From: Norana najaformis
Lineage: Eukaryota > Annelida > Clitellata > Crassiclitellata > Hormogastridae
DNA: 64,000 nucleotides
Direction of reading: 5' to 3'
Assembly: GCA_964023275.1 (NCBI GenBank)
Contig: OZ029914.1
Coordinates: 36,692,424 to 36,756,423, forward strand
Position numbers and translations under genes: made by a program. A model generated the notes under the pieces. The model did not search any database and was not told the origin of the DNA. It saw only the letters and a list, made by a program, of their open reading frames with translations. Shown one piece after another: positions 25,248-38,000 of this stretch (position 1 is its first letter; every line of letters starts with the position of its first letter).

Positions 25248-25371
25248 ATATTTCTGTACATGCATTGTTATCGTAAAGTGCGCGTTTGTCTTGCGCTAAT
25301 GAAAGATTACTTACTTACTTACTTGTGATTTTGAAACGAACAATAATTGACTCTCAGGAAACAGGGTCAAT

Positions 25372-26031
25372 TCAAGAATGCAAATTCACAACCTCAAACA
25401 AAATAGTTATGATAAGCTCAGAAGTGGAGCCTACCTCTGCACGAGAATGGTTGTAGTAAAAATCGTCTTGAAGTTCATTATTCGTACGCCGTTCTTCATA
25501 GCTTTCATCGTTCCAGTTGTCGCTTCTTCTTCCTCTTACATAGCTAATTTCATTTTCAGTTGGATTACGATACTGGCCTCGACCATTTGTTTCAGAGGAG
25601 TCGTCATGGATATCGGAATCTTTATAAAACCTCGAGTGGTCACTGCCTTCGATAGTTCTTGCATAGCGTCCTTCGTTCGGCTGTCTACTGTAACTGTTTC
25701 CCTGTGACGGGTTAATAGAGTCGCGGTAGCCATTTCGCCCTATTTGATCATTACTGCTTTCATCCGTCGTCAAGCCTAGCCTATCGGTTTCTGGCCGCCT
25801 GGACCTCAACATCATTTCTCTTCCGCCGCTTACACTATCAAGTTCAGCATCTTGGGAAGGTGTTTGTTTAGAAATTTTTACTCTTTTGATGATGACGGAA
25901 GCCAGAATAATGACGATGAAGAAAACCAGCGAGGAAGCGACAGTCGCAACGATTATGGTGATGAGTTTTGTGACACTGTTGTCAGAATATTTCAGACAGG
26001 AGCATTTGTAATTCCAGTCACCGACGTTCAC
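25372..26031 (-). CDS. Mucin-IPT exon 21: end of IPT unit 3, transmembrane helix, cytoplasmic tail
   Basis: The last exon has 219 codons plus stop, acceptor AAATGTACAG in phase 0. It begins VNVGDWNYKCSCLKYSDN, the closing strand of a plexin-type IPT domain. A hydrophobic span of about 26 residues follows (LITIIVATVASSLVFF then IVIILASVII), ending in the stop-transfer KRVK. The tail (about 170 residues) is hydrophilic and rich in Arg, Ser, Asn, Asp and Glu. It has about nine tyrosines spaced through it (for example QYRNP, SYVRG, SYEER, DDFYYNH), which could be phosphorylation sites. It has no kinase, GAP or PDZ-ligand motif I recognise. The final 13 or so residues are hydrophobic; a cryptic donor GAG|GTAGGC near 25430 could remove them in another isoform. 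Confidence 0.85.
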   Translation of the reverse strand: MNVGDWNYKCSCLKYSDNSVTKLITIIVATVASSLVFFIVIILASVIIKRVKISKQTPSQDAELDSVSGGREMMLRSRRPETDRLGLTTDESSNDQIGRNGYRDSINPSQGNSYSRQPNEGRYARTIEGSDHSRFYKDSDIHDDSSETNGRGQYRNPTENEISYVRGRRSDNWNDESYEERRTNNELQDDFYYNHSRAEVGSTSELIITILFEVVNLHS

Positions 26032-29000
26032 CTGTACATTTATTATAAGAAGTGTGTAAATATATGTTGAAAACAAACGGATAAATAAATAAACACAAGT
26101 AGGCCTATAGATTACAATTATATGGGTATTGGAATGCCACTTCTACCTTTTCGTTATCAGTTACGAAAGATGCTTAATTTGCTGTAAAAGCTGCTCAACA
26201 AAAACATCCACTGCAGTTCGAATCAAATCGATTCAGTTATAATTGCAAACTGTTATTTATTTAGAACCAAAAGAATTAATTTGTCGGAATAATTCAGTGA
26301 ACTCAAACTAGAATCGTTGTGTCAGTTTTGGCCAGGTTAGTCTTCAGTAAACAATTGTAAATTATTGATTTCATTGCCTCATAACGATAACAAGTTTTAT
26401 TATTAGTGCAATATAAATTGCGGCGTCTTGCATAATTCAAGATTTTTCATACTCAATTTAACAGTGAGAATAAGCACCATAAAATAGCATTGTTTATAAA
26501 TTTTATAAGTGCATTTGCACGGTAAGTATATAAATTTGAAAAACTCCGGATGTTTGACTAACCATAGACAATAAGGTTTAGTTTATTGTATTCGGCTATG
26601 ATAAAACATGGTAAGTTCCGTTTGCTGATCGGCCGGCTGTTGCGTCAAATGCATTGCGTACCTATTTTTGCTTACCATTACTGTATCACAGAAATAGTAT
26701 CAAAATCACATACAAGTATAGCGATATTTTGATCACAGTAGCTGATGTCATATGGTGTCTGTACTGGTTTGGTCTTAGGCGGTGTGCATGTCAGTTGGTT
26801 ATCGGTAAGATCCGTAACGTTGCAGAAGTCATTGCCGAGATGAATTATATACGAATCTGCATTACAGCAACCACTCATGTTTTCTCCCTGTTTAGAGTTT
26901 AAAAAATAACATGTAAGCACAATTAAACAGATATCCCAGAATGGGAAAGGTTTTACACAACAACTGACATAGACATCAGTGAACAACTTTGTACCAATTA
27001 TTAAAATAAAATGGTTTATTTCATATAGTCTAATGAATTATGAAAATTTTATCAGTCTGATATATTTTAGCATACAATCAGTACTCGGGATTAACCTGTC
27101 GACTTTAGAATGGAAGACTGTATATTCCGCTGTAGTCTGCAATTAACCAGTTATGGTGAAAACACTGACCTTGATCTGTAGGAATTCGTCGGAAGTCGGA
27201 TCAAATACACTTTCATCCGGACATGTAAGGCTTGGAGGGAAGTAAATTTCGAACTGTGTCTTTGTTGGATAATTTCGAAATATATCTTTGCTGTATTCTA
27301 AGTAGCCATCGAAGATAACTCCTACGTAAACAATAACTGTGTCATTGCCGTTTTTCCCATCATAAGTTTGGTTGGTATATAGCTTGTCCTTACGTTGACG
27401 ATTTCGTTCTGATTTATCCATATTGGACTCATTGTCATTCAATCGATCGCCTGTGTAAGGTGAATATTTCTTGCCGTATAAGAAAGCTAAGAAATCGTCC
27501 GGAATGTAGATCGGAGGCGATAAACAAATCATCTTAGTACCTCCTGCTGTTGGAAATTCACACGGCTGAAACAGTTTATAACCAACTTCATATTTCATTT
27601 TATCACGCGATGCTAATCATGAAATTCCAAAATCGTTTAAACTAGAAATATTACCTATTATAAAACTGTACAGCATGTTTTAAAATGTAATGTAAGTCGT
27701 TAAATATAAGGTTAGTTTTAAGATCTGCATATTTTTCCCTGAAGTAATGGATAATTCATGCTTTATGTATTATTCTGCTATTCTAAGTTTAGTACGGATC
27801 TGGAATTTTAGACTGTCTGCATAACATAAAAGTAACTAAGTAGAGTAGCATTATTAACGAGCAGTGTTGTTTCATGTATTCGCCAGCGCGTAATTAAGTC
27901 ATTAGCCAACTAAAACCTATTGAAATCGATTGCTACTATTAATTAGGAAAGATTCAATCCAGATGATAGATGCTATGTTTGGTCATGAACAAACCTAATT
28001 AACTGTGACTGCGTTATATTACTTAATTTCTTCAAAGAACAATCTTCAACATGTACAAAATTTTAAACACAAATCAAAGTTCTTAAATGATTGATTCAGC
28101 TAATGTCTTGACATCAAAGGCATGCCACACTTTTTACAAACTACGATAACCGCAACCTATCTTAACCAGCTATTTTGATATCTATCTATTCGACAGCCAT
28201 CAAAACACTATTGATTATGAATCATATGTTTTGAAAAGTTGAATGGAATGCATTGTGTCTTAGCATTTCACGTCATTGAAAAAGTCAGTCGAATGGTGAT
28301 TACCGAAAATGATTCGTTTTTAGTGGATGAACCATCAATTCTCTTTACGACAACTAGAGTTCGCATGACAGGTTTGACAACAGATGTTAGGTTGTTGCCA
28401 GAGATCTCCAACTTTATGCCACCACTAAAATAGCCAGATATTTATTATTTACAATGCTCAGTCATTATATGTAATTATGAAATCGGGTAAGAACGCTTTC
28501 ACGACTCTGACCTTCTGGGTACTGACTTTATTACGTCTTGGTTTTGGTGCGCCATTAGGTGACGCCTGGTGCAATAGCCCCAGGGTCATACAAGTGCCTA
28601 TTATTTAATAATAATAATAATAATAATAACAATAACAGTAATAAAGAATCAGTTTACTAAATTTCTGTATATTCCTTTTAGGGCAGACGCATCTTGATAA
28701 GATTTACTGCTCAGGCCGGCATTCTTTTACAACTTGATACAGATCTACAAATGCAGTGTTCCTAATTTAGTGCATTTAACTTCATTTGGTAATTGTAATT
28801 TGTAATCTTTATCAGAAATTTATCTGGCGCCGTTTCAAGACAGTACAACCTGTGGCGCTCACTGGCCCAATTGCAGTTAAAGGCCAAGAAGAACATAAAG
28901 TTCATCAGTTAGCAAGTAATGCACAGAAAACTAGAAAAGCCCCCAGTGTTTATCTCCCGCACAAATGCAAAACCAAAACAATCGATATACGTTCAGAATT

Positions 29001-32000
29001 CACAGATGACACTGTGTTTGGAGTTTCTGGACCATATTGTACCGAGGATGATGAACAAGAGCCAATGCGGGCCACCGCCAGTTGCACAAGTTTTCCTCAC
29101 TGTTCTGCAGTTTCTGCACAGTTGGCAGTGTTCAGTCTTCTCTTGAGCCAGCACATTGGCAAAGGACAGATAACCGACTGGTTGCAGACGTTTCCGTGGT
29201 TGGTAGTTGAGACAGTAAAGATTTTTCTTCCCTTTCTTTACCAAATCCAAGACTGTCCAGGTTGACGACGACATACAGTTCTATATGCTCCACTCCAAAT
29301 GGGCACCTGTCACCACTCAGTGGTCGGCAAGTACACGAATGGCAGCGAGGAACCGATGAATTAGGACGAAGAACACCGTCCACAGCTCACAAAGAACATT
29401 GTGGAATGGAGTAAAATAAAGAAAAGTAGACTCAGTCGCAAAAGAAGCCGAACAAACGAGAATTATCGAGCAAAGGCTACGCAAGTCGCAGAAAGTTCCA
29501 AATGACAGAGTTAGGCTAAACATGACCAATATTGCCGCAGGCAGACATGTGCATAATCCACCGCTAATTACACGATCAGATTTTCACTTTTTGAAAGTAC
29601 TGTACTCAGCCACACAAAAATAAAATGCAATTGATAAGATAATTGTATTAACTATGTCTAAGATAAAGTTTCGAAAAGTCTGCCTAAATTCTTTAAAATG
29701 TTAAGCCTTTAATTAAACAAACAACATGAACGCACTATTCTTCTTTATGACGGATACTTCAAATTCATTATTTTTGCCCTCTTACTGCTGTTATCTTACC
29801 TCAATGTGAGAATTTTTGGATTGACATCGTATATCTTTGGATTCGGTGCATAAGTGAACGACTTGTTTGTGCTAATGTTGAATGTGCCAGGAATTATTTC
29901 AACGGTGATGAGCAGCGGCAGGCCGATAACTGACGCGTCAGCGGGAGGAGTTAATATTGTAACGTTAAGTCCTGATCTAAAGATCAATTTAATTAATAAA
30001 TTAGTATCTCGCAATTAACTTGGTAGAATTAGTCCAATTTATAAAATTTTCTAATTGCAACGGAACATGTTTGGTCTTTGCTGTTCTTCCTTATGCACAC
30101 AGCTATGGCCTAGTCTTAACTAACAACGTTCCATCAGAACTGCCTGAAACATGCACATACAGCTGGAAACAATTAATGCATAGATATTTACATCCAACAG
30201 ACACGGAACATTAGATGCTGCAAGCCAAGACCTTGGCTTTTGTTGTTCCTTGTTAAACTCAAATATATATATACGTCTGTATATCTTCTCATTTAGGTAA
30301 CAGCGTTATCATAATAATTTACCAAAAAGTATTTTAACATAATTATAGCATTTCTGTTGACAATGAACAGACAGCAGATTCAAAATTGTGGTTTATAATA
30401 AGGAGTGTATAAACCTGGTAATAATTTGCGCCAGCAAATCTGATCCAAAGTAGACTGCAGAAAAGGTACTATTAGGATCTGACCAGAGACCGATAATTGC
30501 AACACGCGTCCCTCCGGCTATCGGACCATAGTCTGGCTTCACGAAGAAGTTAAATGCTGCTCCTATTCAATAAAGAAAGGTATTTTCTACATTCAAGTTC
30601 TAGCTTTGAAATAAGAAAGACACTTTTCGTGTTGTTGCAGGCTTCGAGTTTGTAGTCAAAGATTGATGGGTTGTTGGGACGATAAATCAAAATCAAAAAC
30701 AAACCAGTAATTTAAAAATTCTGTATATTTTGCTATTGCTAAAGATTTACGGCAAGTTAAACTACAGGTTTCTCACACAAATTCTGAAGCAGAGGATCAG
30801 CTTTGTTGGTATAAACCTTTTAGCATTAGAAATCAAATAAATGTGACCACCAAGATAACAGTTTCGTACCTATTCAGGAAAATCCACAACCGAGCAATAA
30901 GATGTTTGGGAAGTTTTTATTTAAAAGATGACTGAAGCCATGTTTTATTCATATTTCAAATCGATAGATTACCGTTCGCGGATGATGTAACCGTGAAGCT
31001 TGTTGTGCCGGATTCAGTGGATGACTTGAAGGCTATCGCAAAATCAAATGTAAATTGCCGTTTAAATATTTCTAAAATATTTCTAATGCTTAAAGGTTTT
31101 GGGCAAATTAAACTCCAGTTTTCCCGTGAGGCTGTTGAAAAAGCGCAAAGGCTTTCCTTTATAGCATTTTTTAACACACTGCAAGCTTCTGCTTGAAAAT
31201 TGCCTTGAAAATTGATTGGAAATGGAACAAGAATTTTAGTCATCTTCTCATAAGCACTCTTAACCTAGTACCAACCTGGCACAATTCGCTGACACTTAAG
31301 AAAACATGAGCTGTGCATAGTTTGTTACTTACCTTTCGTAGTCGTTGAACACTTGCAGCTTGTTGTGAAATGCAAAATATTAATTTAACTATTTCTCTAA
31401 ATCTTGCTATTGCTAAAGCATTTGTGGCAAATTTACCTACAGGATTCTCATGAATTTTCAGAAGCTACGCGTAGTTTTCGTTGACACTAATTTTAATTAT
31501 ACTAGAGCCCAAGCAAATTCCGATATCCTAACTCGACTTTAAATTTTAAATCCTAAGGTTGCAGGGTTTCTCGCCATCTAATTGGAAGTACTCATAGCCG
31601 AGACTTGAGCGGTCTGACAGCTTTTCCTGCTAACAATAAAACCAGAAGAATGTTTAGTTTATCAATTTCAAATCGAAAAATCACCTGTTGTGGTTGTTTC
31701 AGGCCCAAAGGTTGTGGATATCGTGAACACTGTCGAAAGATTAAGTGTAAATCATCAATATAAAATGTTCTAAAGCCTGCTTTGTATAAAATAATAATGG
31801 AAATTTAATTAAATCAAGCTTCCTTATGAGACGTTTGATGAAGTACCGCGTCTTTTCTTTTCCTTCATCCATGAACATTCTCAATAGAAATTGACTCCAG
31901 AGCTTACATGGACTTTCCTCACAGCAAACGACAGCTATCAGACGAAAACCAAAGAAATAAACATACAATTTTCAAACAGGCTCCTGTGGAGTTTATTCTC

Positions 32001-35000
32001 AAAGAGGCGCTCTATAAATCTAAAATAATAACTGAAGTCACTATTATATTTATTAAAAGACATGAGCTTTATATAATTTCAGAAGTATTGTCACCTTTCG
32101 TAGTCGTTGGAGACTCGGAGCTTGTGGTCAAAGCCTGAGAGGTCGTCAAGAACGCTGTCGCAAAAATCAAATGTCAATAGTTAAAATAATTATTTCTCTA
32201 AATCTTTCCAATGCTGTGAGATTTCTGAAGAATTTAACTATTGGTCTTGCATGAACCATTTCACTTTGCACGTCGCTTTCGCAGAGAGTGCCAACTTTTA
32301 CCATTAAAGTCTACACAAGTGCAAAAATGCTACTCCGATTGCCTGGAAATTTTAATTCCTACGCTACCAGGTTTGTTTGGCATCTATCGAAAAGTAATCA
32401 TAGCCTTGCCTTAAACGATCTGAGAGCTATTGCTTTAAGCATTATATCTCTAAAGCTTTCTGCTACTGAGATATTTCTGGTAAATTTAACTATAGTTCCT
32501 TCCTAAACCTTTAGTCTCTGATCATCGGCTTTGCTGATATTACTTCGTTTTACTAAAAGAGACTCTACAAATACGAACATACTAATTTATATTTTGATTC
32601 TCAGGTTAGATTGTTGTTTGGTGTCTATTGAGGAGTAATCGTAGCCGTGCTTTAAGCGATCTGTGAGATATTTCTTTAAAAATTGAAACAAACCGCAAGT
32701 TTTATTCGTTTTTTAGATGGACAAATCACCTTTTGTGGTTGTATTAGGCTCGGAGGTTGTTGTGCCAGATTGAGTGGATGTCGTGAAGGCTGTCGGAAAA
32801 TCAAATGTAAAACAACAATTAAAACATTTTGTAAATTCTTGCTAATTTATAGTTGGAAGGTAAATTTAACTCCAGTTTTCTCACGAGGCTTTTGAAGCAG
32901 TGCCACAGCTTCCCTTTCTCGCAAAAAATTGACTCCTCAGTTATCAAGGATGTACTTCATATACTCAAAATCACTCTCATACAAATACCAAACAAATTCT
33001 CACATCACTTTCAATCAATTTCGCTTTATATAAATTCAGAACCATCAAATCACCTTTCGTATTCGATGAAGAGTTGAAGCTTGTAGTCAAAGGCTGAGAG
33101 GTAGTCAAGACCTCTGTCGCAAAATAAAATGAAAATTGTTAATATAGTTATTTGTCTCAAGCTATCTGCTACCAAGGTATTTCTGACAAATTAAACTATA
33201 GGTTTTTCTAAAACCTTTAGACTCTGCTCGACGGCTTCGCCTATATTACTTCGTTTTAGTAAAACAGACTCTACAAATGCGAACATTCTAATATGATGCA
33301 GTTCATATTTTGATACTCAGGGTTAAATTGTTGATTGGGGTCTATTGAGGAGTAACCGTAGCCCTGTTTATGCGATATGTGAGATATTTCTTTAAACATT
33401 GAAACAAACTGCAAGTATTATTCATCGTTTGACCAATCACCTTTTGTGGTTGTATTAGGTTCGGAGGGTGTTGTGCCCGTTTCAGTAGATGTCGCGAAGG
33501 CTGTCGGAAAATCAAATGTAAAACAAAAATTAAAACATTTCCCAAATTCTTGCTAATTTATTGCTGGAAGGTAAATTTAACTCCAGTTTTCTCACGAGGC
33601 GTTTTGAAGCCGTGCTATAGCTTCTCTTTCTCGCACCTTTTAAACTATAGTGAAATTCTACTAGAAAATTGATTCCTGAGTTCTAAAAGATTTTTTTCAT
33701 ATACTCATAATCACTCTTAGACAAATACTAAAGAAATCATGGCATCATTTCAAACACGTTTATTAAAAGGTATGAGCTTTGTATAATTTCATAAACATCA
33801 AGGCACCTTCCGTGTTCCTTGGAGATTTGGAGCTCGTGGTCAAAGACTGAGTGGTTGTCAATATATCTGTCGCAAAAATAGAATGCATATTGTTAATATA
33901 ATTATTTCACTAGAATTTTCTACTGCTAAGAGATTCCTGGCAAATTTAACTAGAGGTTTCTCATGAGCATTTTGACGTTTCCCATCGCTTTCGATATATA
34001 ACTTCCTTTTACCATTAAAGACTTCACAAGTGCAAAAATGTTACTCAGATTGAATTGAAATTTTGAATCCTACTATTGTAGGGTTGTTTGGCTTCTATTC
34101 AGGATTGATCACAGCCGTCCTTTAAGCGATCTGAGAGTTGTTTCCTTAAACTTTGAAAAAATGCAAGTTTTATTAATTTTTGTTTTAAATGTTCAAATCA
34201 ACTTTTGTGGTTGTTTTAGGCTCGGAGGTTGTTGTGCCAGATTGAGTGGATGATCTGGCACAACAACCTCCGAGCCTAATACAACCACAGCAGGTGATTT
34301 GTTCATTTAAAGAAACGAATAAAACTTGCAGTTTGTTTCAATGCTTAGAGAAATATCTCACAGATCGCTTAAAGCAAGGCTACAACAATTAAAACATTTC
34401 GTAAGTTCTTACTAATTGATAGTTTGAAGGTAAATTTTACTCCAATTTCCACACGAGGCTTTTGAAGCAGTGCCTCAACTTCTCTTTCTCGCACCTTTTA
34501 ACCTAATGTGATATTCTCCTAGACAATTGAATCCCCAGTTATCAAAGATGTTCTTCATATACTTAAAATCACTCTCGTACAAATACCAAACAAATTCTCA
34601 CATCACTTTCAATCAATTTCGCTTTATATAAATTCAGAACCATCAAATCACCTTTTGTAGTCGATGAAGAGTTGGAGCTTGTGGTCAAAGGCTGAGATGT
34701 AGTCAGGACCTCTGTCGCAAAAAAACCAACGTTGTTAATAGGGTTTTTCCCTAAAGGTTTATGCAACTAAGATATTCTGGCAAATGTAACTATAGGTCTT
34801 TCTTGAAACTTTAGTATCTCCTCGTCGGCTTCGCTGATATTACTTCGTTTTACTAAAAGAGACTCTACAAATGCGAACATTCTAATATGATGCAGTTCAT
34901 GTTTTGATAATCAAGGTTAATCGTTGATTTGCGTCTATTGAGGAGTAATCGTAGCCCTGTTTAAGCGATCTGTGAGATATTTCTTTAAACATTGAAACAA

Positions 35001-38000
35001 AATGCAAGTTTTATTTGTTTCTTTAAACGGACAAATCACCTTTTGTGGTTGTTTTAGGCTCGGAAATTGTTGTGTCAGAATGAGCGTGTGGCGTGAAGGC
35101 TGTCCGAAAATCAAATGTAAAACAACAATTAAATCATTTTTAAATTCTTGCTAATTTCTACCAAGAACATAAATTTATCCTGTGAGCCATTTCTTTAAAC
35201 ATTGAAACAAACTGCAAGTTTAATTCATTGTTTGACAGATCACCTTTTGTGGTACTTTCAGGCTCAGCGGTTGTTGTGGCCGTTTCAGTAGATGTCGCCA
35301 AGGCTGTCGGAAAATCAAATGTAAAACAAAAATTCAAACATTTCCTAAATTCTTACTAATTTATTGCTTGACGGTAAATTTAACTCCAGTTTTCTCACAA
35401 GGCTTTTTGAAGCAGTGCCTCGTCTTCTCTTCCTCGCACCTTTTAGCCTATTGTGATATTCAACTAGAAAATTGACTCCTCGGTTCACAAGGATGTTCTT
35501 CATATACTCACAATCTCTCTCAGACATATACTAAAGAAATTCTGACATAATTTCTAACAAAAAAATCCTGACATCATTTCAAACACGATTATTTTAAGGT
35601 TTGAGGTTTATATAATTTCAGAAGCATCAAGTCACCTTCCGTGTTCGTTGGAGAATTGGAGCTCGTGGTCAAAGACTGAGTGGTTGTCAATATATCTGTC
35701 GCAAAAATAGAATGCGTATTGGTAACATAATTATTTCTTTAAAATTCTATCCTCCTAAGAGAGTTCTGGCAAATTTAACTATAGGTTTCTCATGAGCATT
35801 TTGACGTTTCCCATCGCTTTCGATTTATAACTTCTTTTTACCATTAAAGACTTCACAAGTTCAAGTATGTTACTCCGATTGAATTGAGATTTTGATTCCT
35901 ACCATTATAGGGTTGCTTGGAATCTATTGAGGAGTGATGACAGCCGTGCCTTAAGCGATCTGAGGGCTGTTTCTTTAAACTTTGAAGCAAACTGCTAGAA
36001 TCATTAATTTTTGTTTTAAATGTTCAAATCACCTTTTGTGGTTGTTTTAGGCTCGGAGGTTGTTGTGCCCGTTTCAGTAGATGTCGCGAAGGCTGTCGGA
36101 AAATCAAATGTAAAACAAAAATTCAAACACTTCCTAAATTCATACTAATTTATAGTTTGAATGTAAGTTTAACTCCAGTTTCCTCACGAGGCTTTTTTGA
36201 AGTAGTGCGTCATCTTCTCTTCCTCGCACCTTTTAACCTATTGTGATATTCAACTAGAAAATTGACTCCTGGGTTCACAAGGATGTTCTTCATATACTCA
36301 CAGTCTCTCTCAGACATATACTAAAGAAATTCTGACATAATTTCTAACAAAGAAATCCTGACATCATTTCAAACACGGTAATTAAAAGGTATGAGGTTTA
36401 TATAATTTCAGAAGCATCAAGTCACCTTCCGTGTTCGTTGGAGAATTGGAGCTCGTGGTCAAAGACTGAGTGGTTGTCAATATATCTGTCGCAAAAATAG
36501 AATGCGTATTGTTAACATAATTATTTCTTTAAAATGTTATCCTCTTAAGAGAGTCCTGGCAAATTTAACTACAGGTTTCTCATGAGCATTTTGACGTTTC
36601 CCATCGCTTTCGATTTATAACTTCTTTTTACCATTAAAGACTCCACAAGTGAACGGATTTTGGTCGTTATTAGCAACTACAATGAGCGTAATGGTCTTGA
36701 CTATCTACATGGAATAGCTCACAACCTTCCTTTTTAAGTTAAATACAATAATTAACAATAAACAGCATAAACTGTTACACATTTATTTTCATACTGTGAC
36801 ATTGTGTGGTTCTCTAATATATGTCTAATAAATTAATATATAAACTATATGATTAATATACGTAATTTATTTATTTATATATAATTAATAAATTAATAAC
36901 TAATAAATTAATATATAAACTAAATGATTAATATACGTAATTTATTTATTTATATATAATTAATATATCATTATAGGGGCTACTGTCCGGAGGGTTTGCA
37001 TGAGGGGCTACTGTCCCGAGGGTTATTTCCAGGGGTTTATTGTCACTGCAAGATTTATGGGCTTCAAGCTACCTAACATGGGATGCAGTCAATCCTCGGC
37101 TCCTGGATGACCAGTAAAATCATCGTAAGAATAATTTTGGAAAGATCAAGATGAAGACAGGATATGAGGTGGCAAAGAAGCTGGATTTCATCAAAAAAGG
37201 GCAACACGATGTCAAGTCAAAAATCCCGGAATCATCACGGAGAAGAGTAATGATCATAAGCAAGACAATACATGCTTACTCTTCATGTCGGTCGGGAGTT
37301 GACAGAAATTTTGCAAGACTCTATTCTGTTGGTTTTAATATACGAATCTGACCTTAGGATTCCATCCAATCATTTCATTTACATTATTTGCTGATGATAC
37401 GAACTCTTTATGTCATATATCGATGACTGTTTAGATTTTTTCTCTTTCAATAGTGAACTTATACCAGTTGCTGATTTTTTCAAGCAAACACATTATTTTT
37501 TAATTGAGGCAATAGTCACAGAATTCGATATCAGTTACCGTTATAAAAACTGCTGCCGAAGCTTGAAATTACCTCCTATACCCTCAGCATGAATGCTACA
37601 GATAAGTTCGAACTTCCAAAAGCAGGCTAATAAATTGATAAATAACCTTTACAGCAATTCACATTGCACATGCATTACATGGTGTATAGCGATTACAGAA
37701 GAGGAAAAAACAGATTACATCACGAGAAAACATAATAAATAGAGATGTAGAAATAAATTTAAGTGAAAACGCAGCGATCCAGAAAACCAATTTTGCACTA
37801 ATTTAACTCATTTCTAATGAGATGAATATATTGCAACGTTATGAATTTGGTTGTACCTCTACTGTTATAGTTGATTGCATACCTGTTGTCGAAGGCATTC
37901 TTGGTGAAGTTGATGGCGGGGCAGCTGTTGGTGGTTCAGTCGTAGGTGGCGTTGTAGGTGAAGTTGATGGCGGGGCAAGCGTACGAGGTACAGTCGTAGA

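Larger units (their letters stand above)
30973..36655 (-). repeat. Tandemly duplicated exon-intron array
   Basis: Both mini-exon classes and their intron flanks recur. A recurring intron block reads ACCATTAAAGACTTCACAAG (plus strand) near 34011, 35841 and 36631, and others carry TCACAAGGATGTTCTTCATA or AAGCGATCTGTGAGATATTT. The exon 3-4 block and the exon 5-6 block are about 790 bp apart and nearly identical. The similarity stops abruptly near 36655. Confidence 0.85.
36656..37882. other. Intron 2 of the mucin-IPT gene
   Basis: This intron between the giant exon and the first mini-exon holds AT-rich tandem repeats and a LINE fragment (both listed). No further exon was recognised. Confidence 0.5.

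Noticed and set aside
26654..26902. Plus-strand frame overlapping the IPT exon 20
   Set aside because: Shadow of the minus-strand exon, which has the Cys pattern of IPT domains and phase-compatible splice sites.
28786..29265. 159-codon plus-strand frame within intron 17 of the mucin-IPT gene
   Set aside because: No recognisable domain, no splice-site context, and overlapping frames on the other strand; probably mobile-element debris.
30973..36655. Regularly spaced repeats that might suggest a CRISPR-like array
   Set aside because: Spacing is irregular (about 200-800 bp), the repeats are exons with splice sites, and the DNA is clearly eukaryotic.
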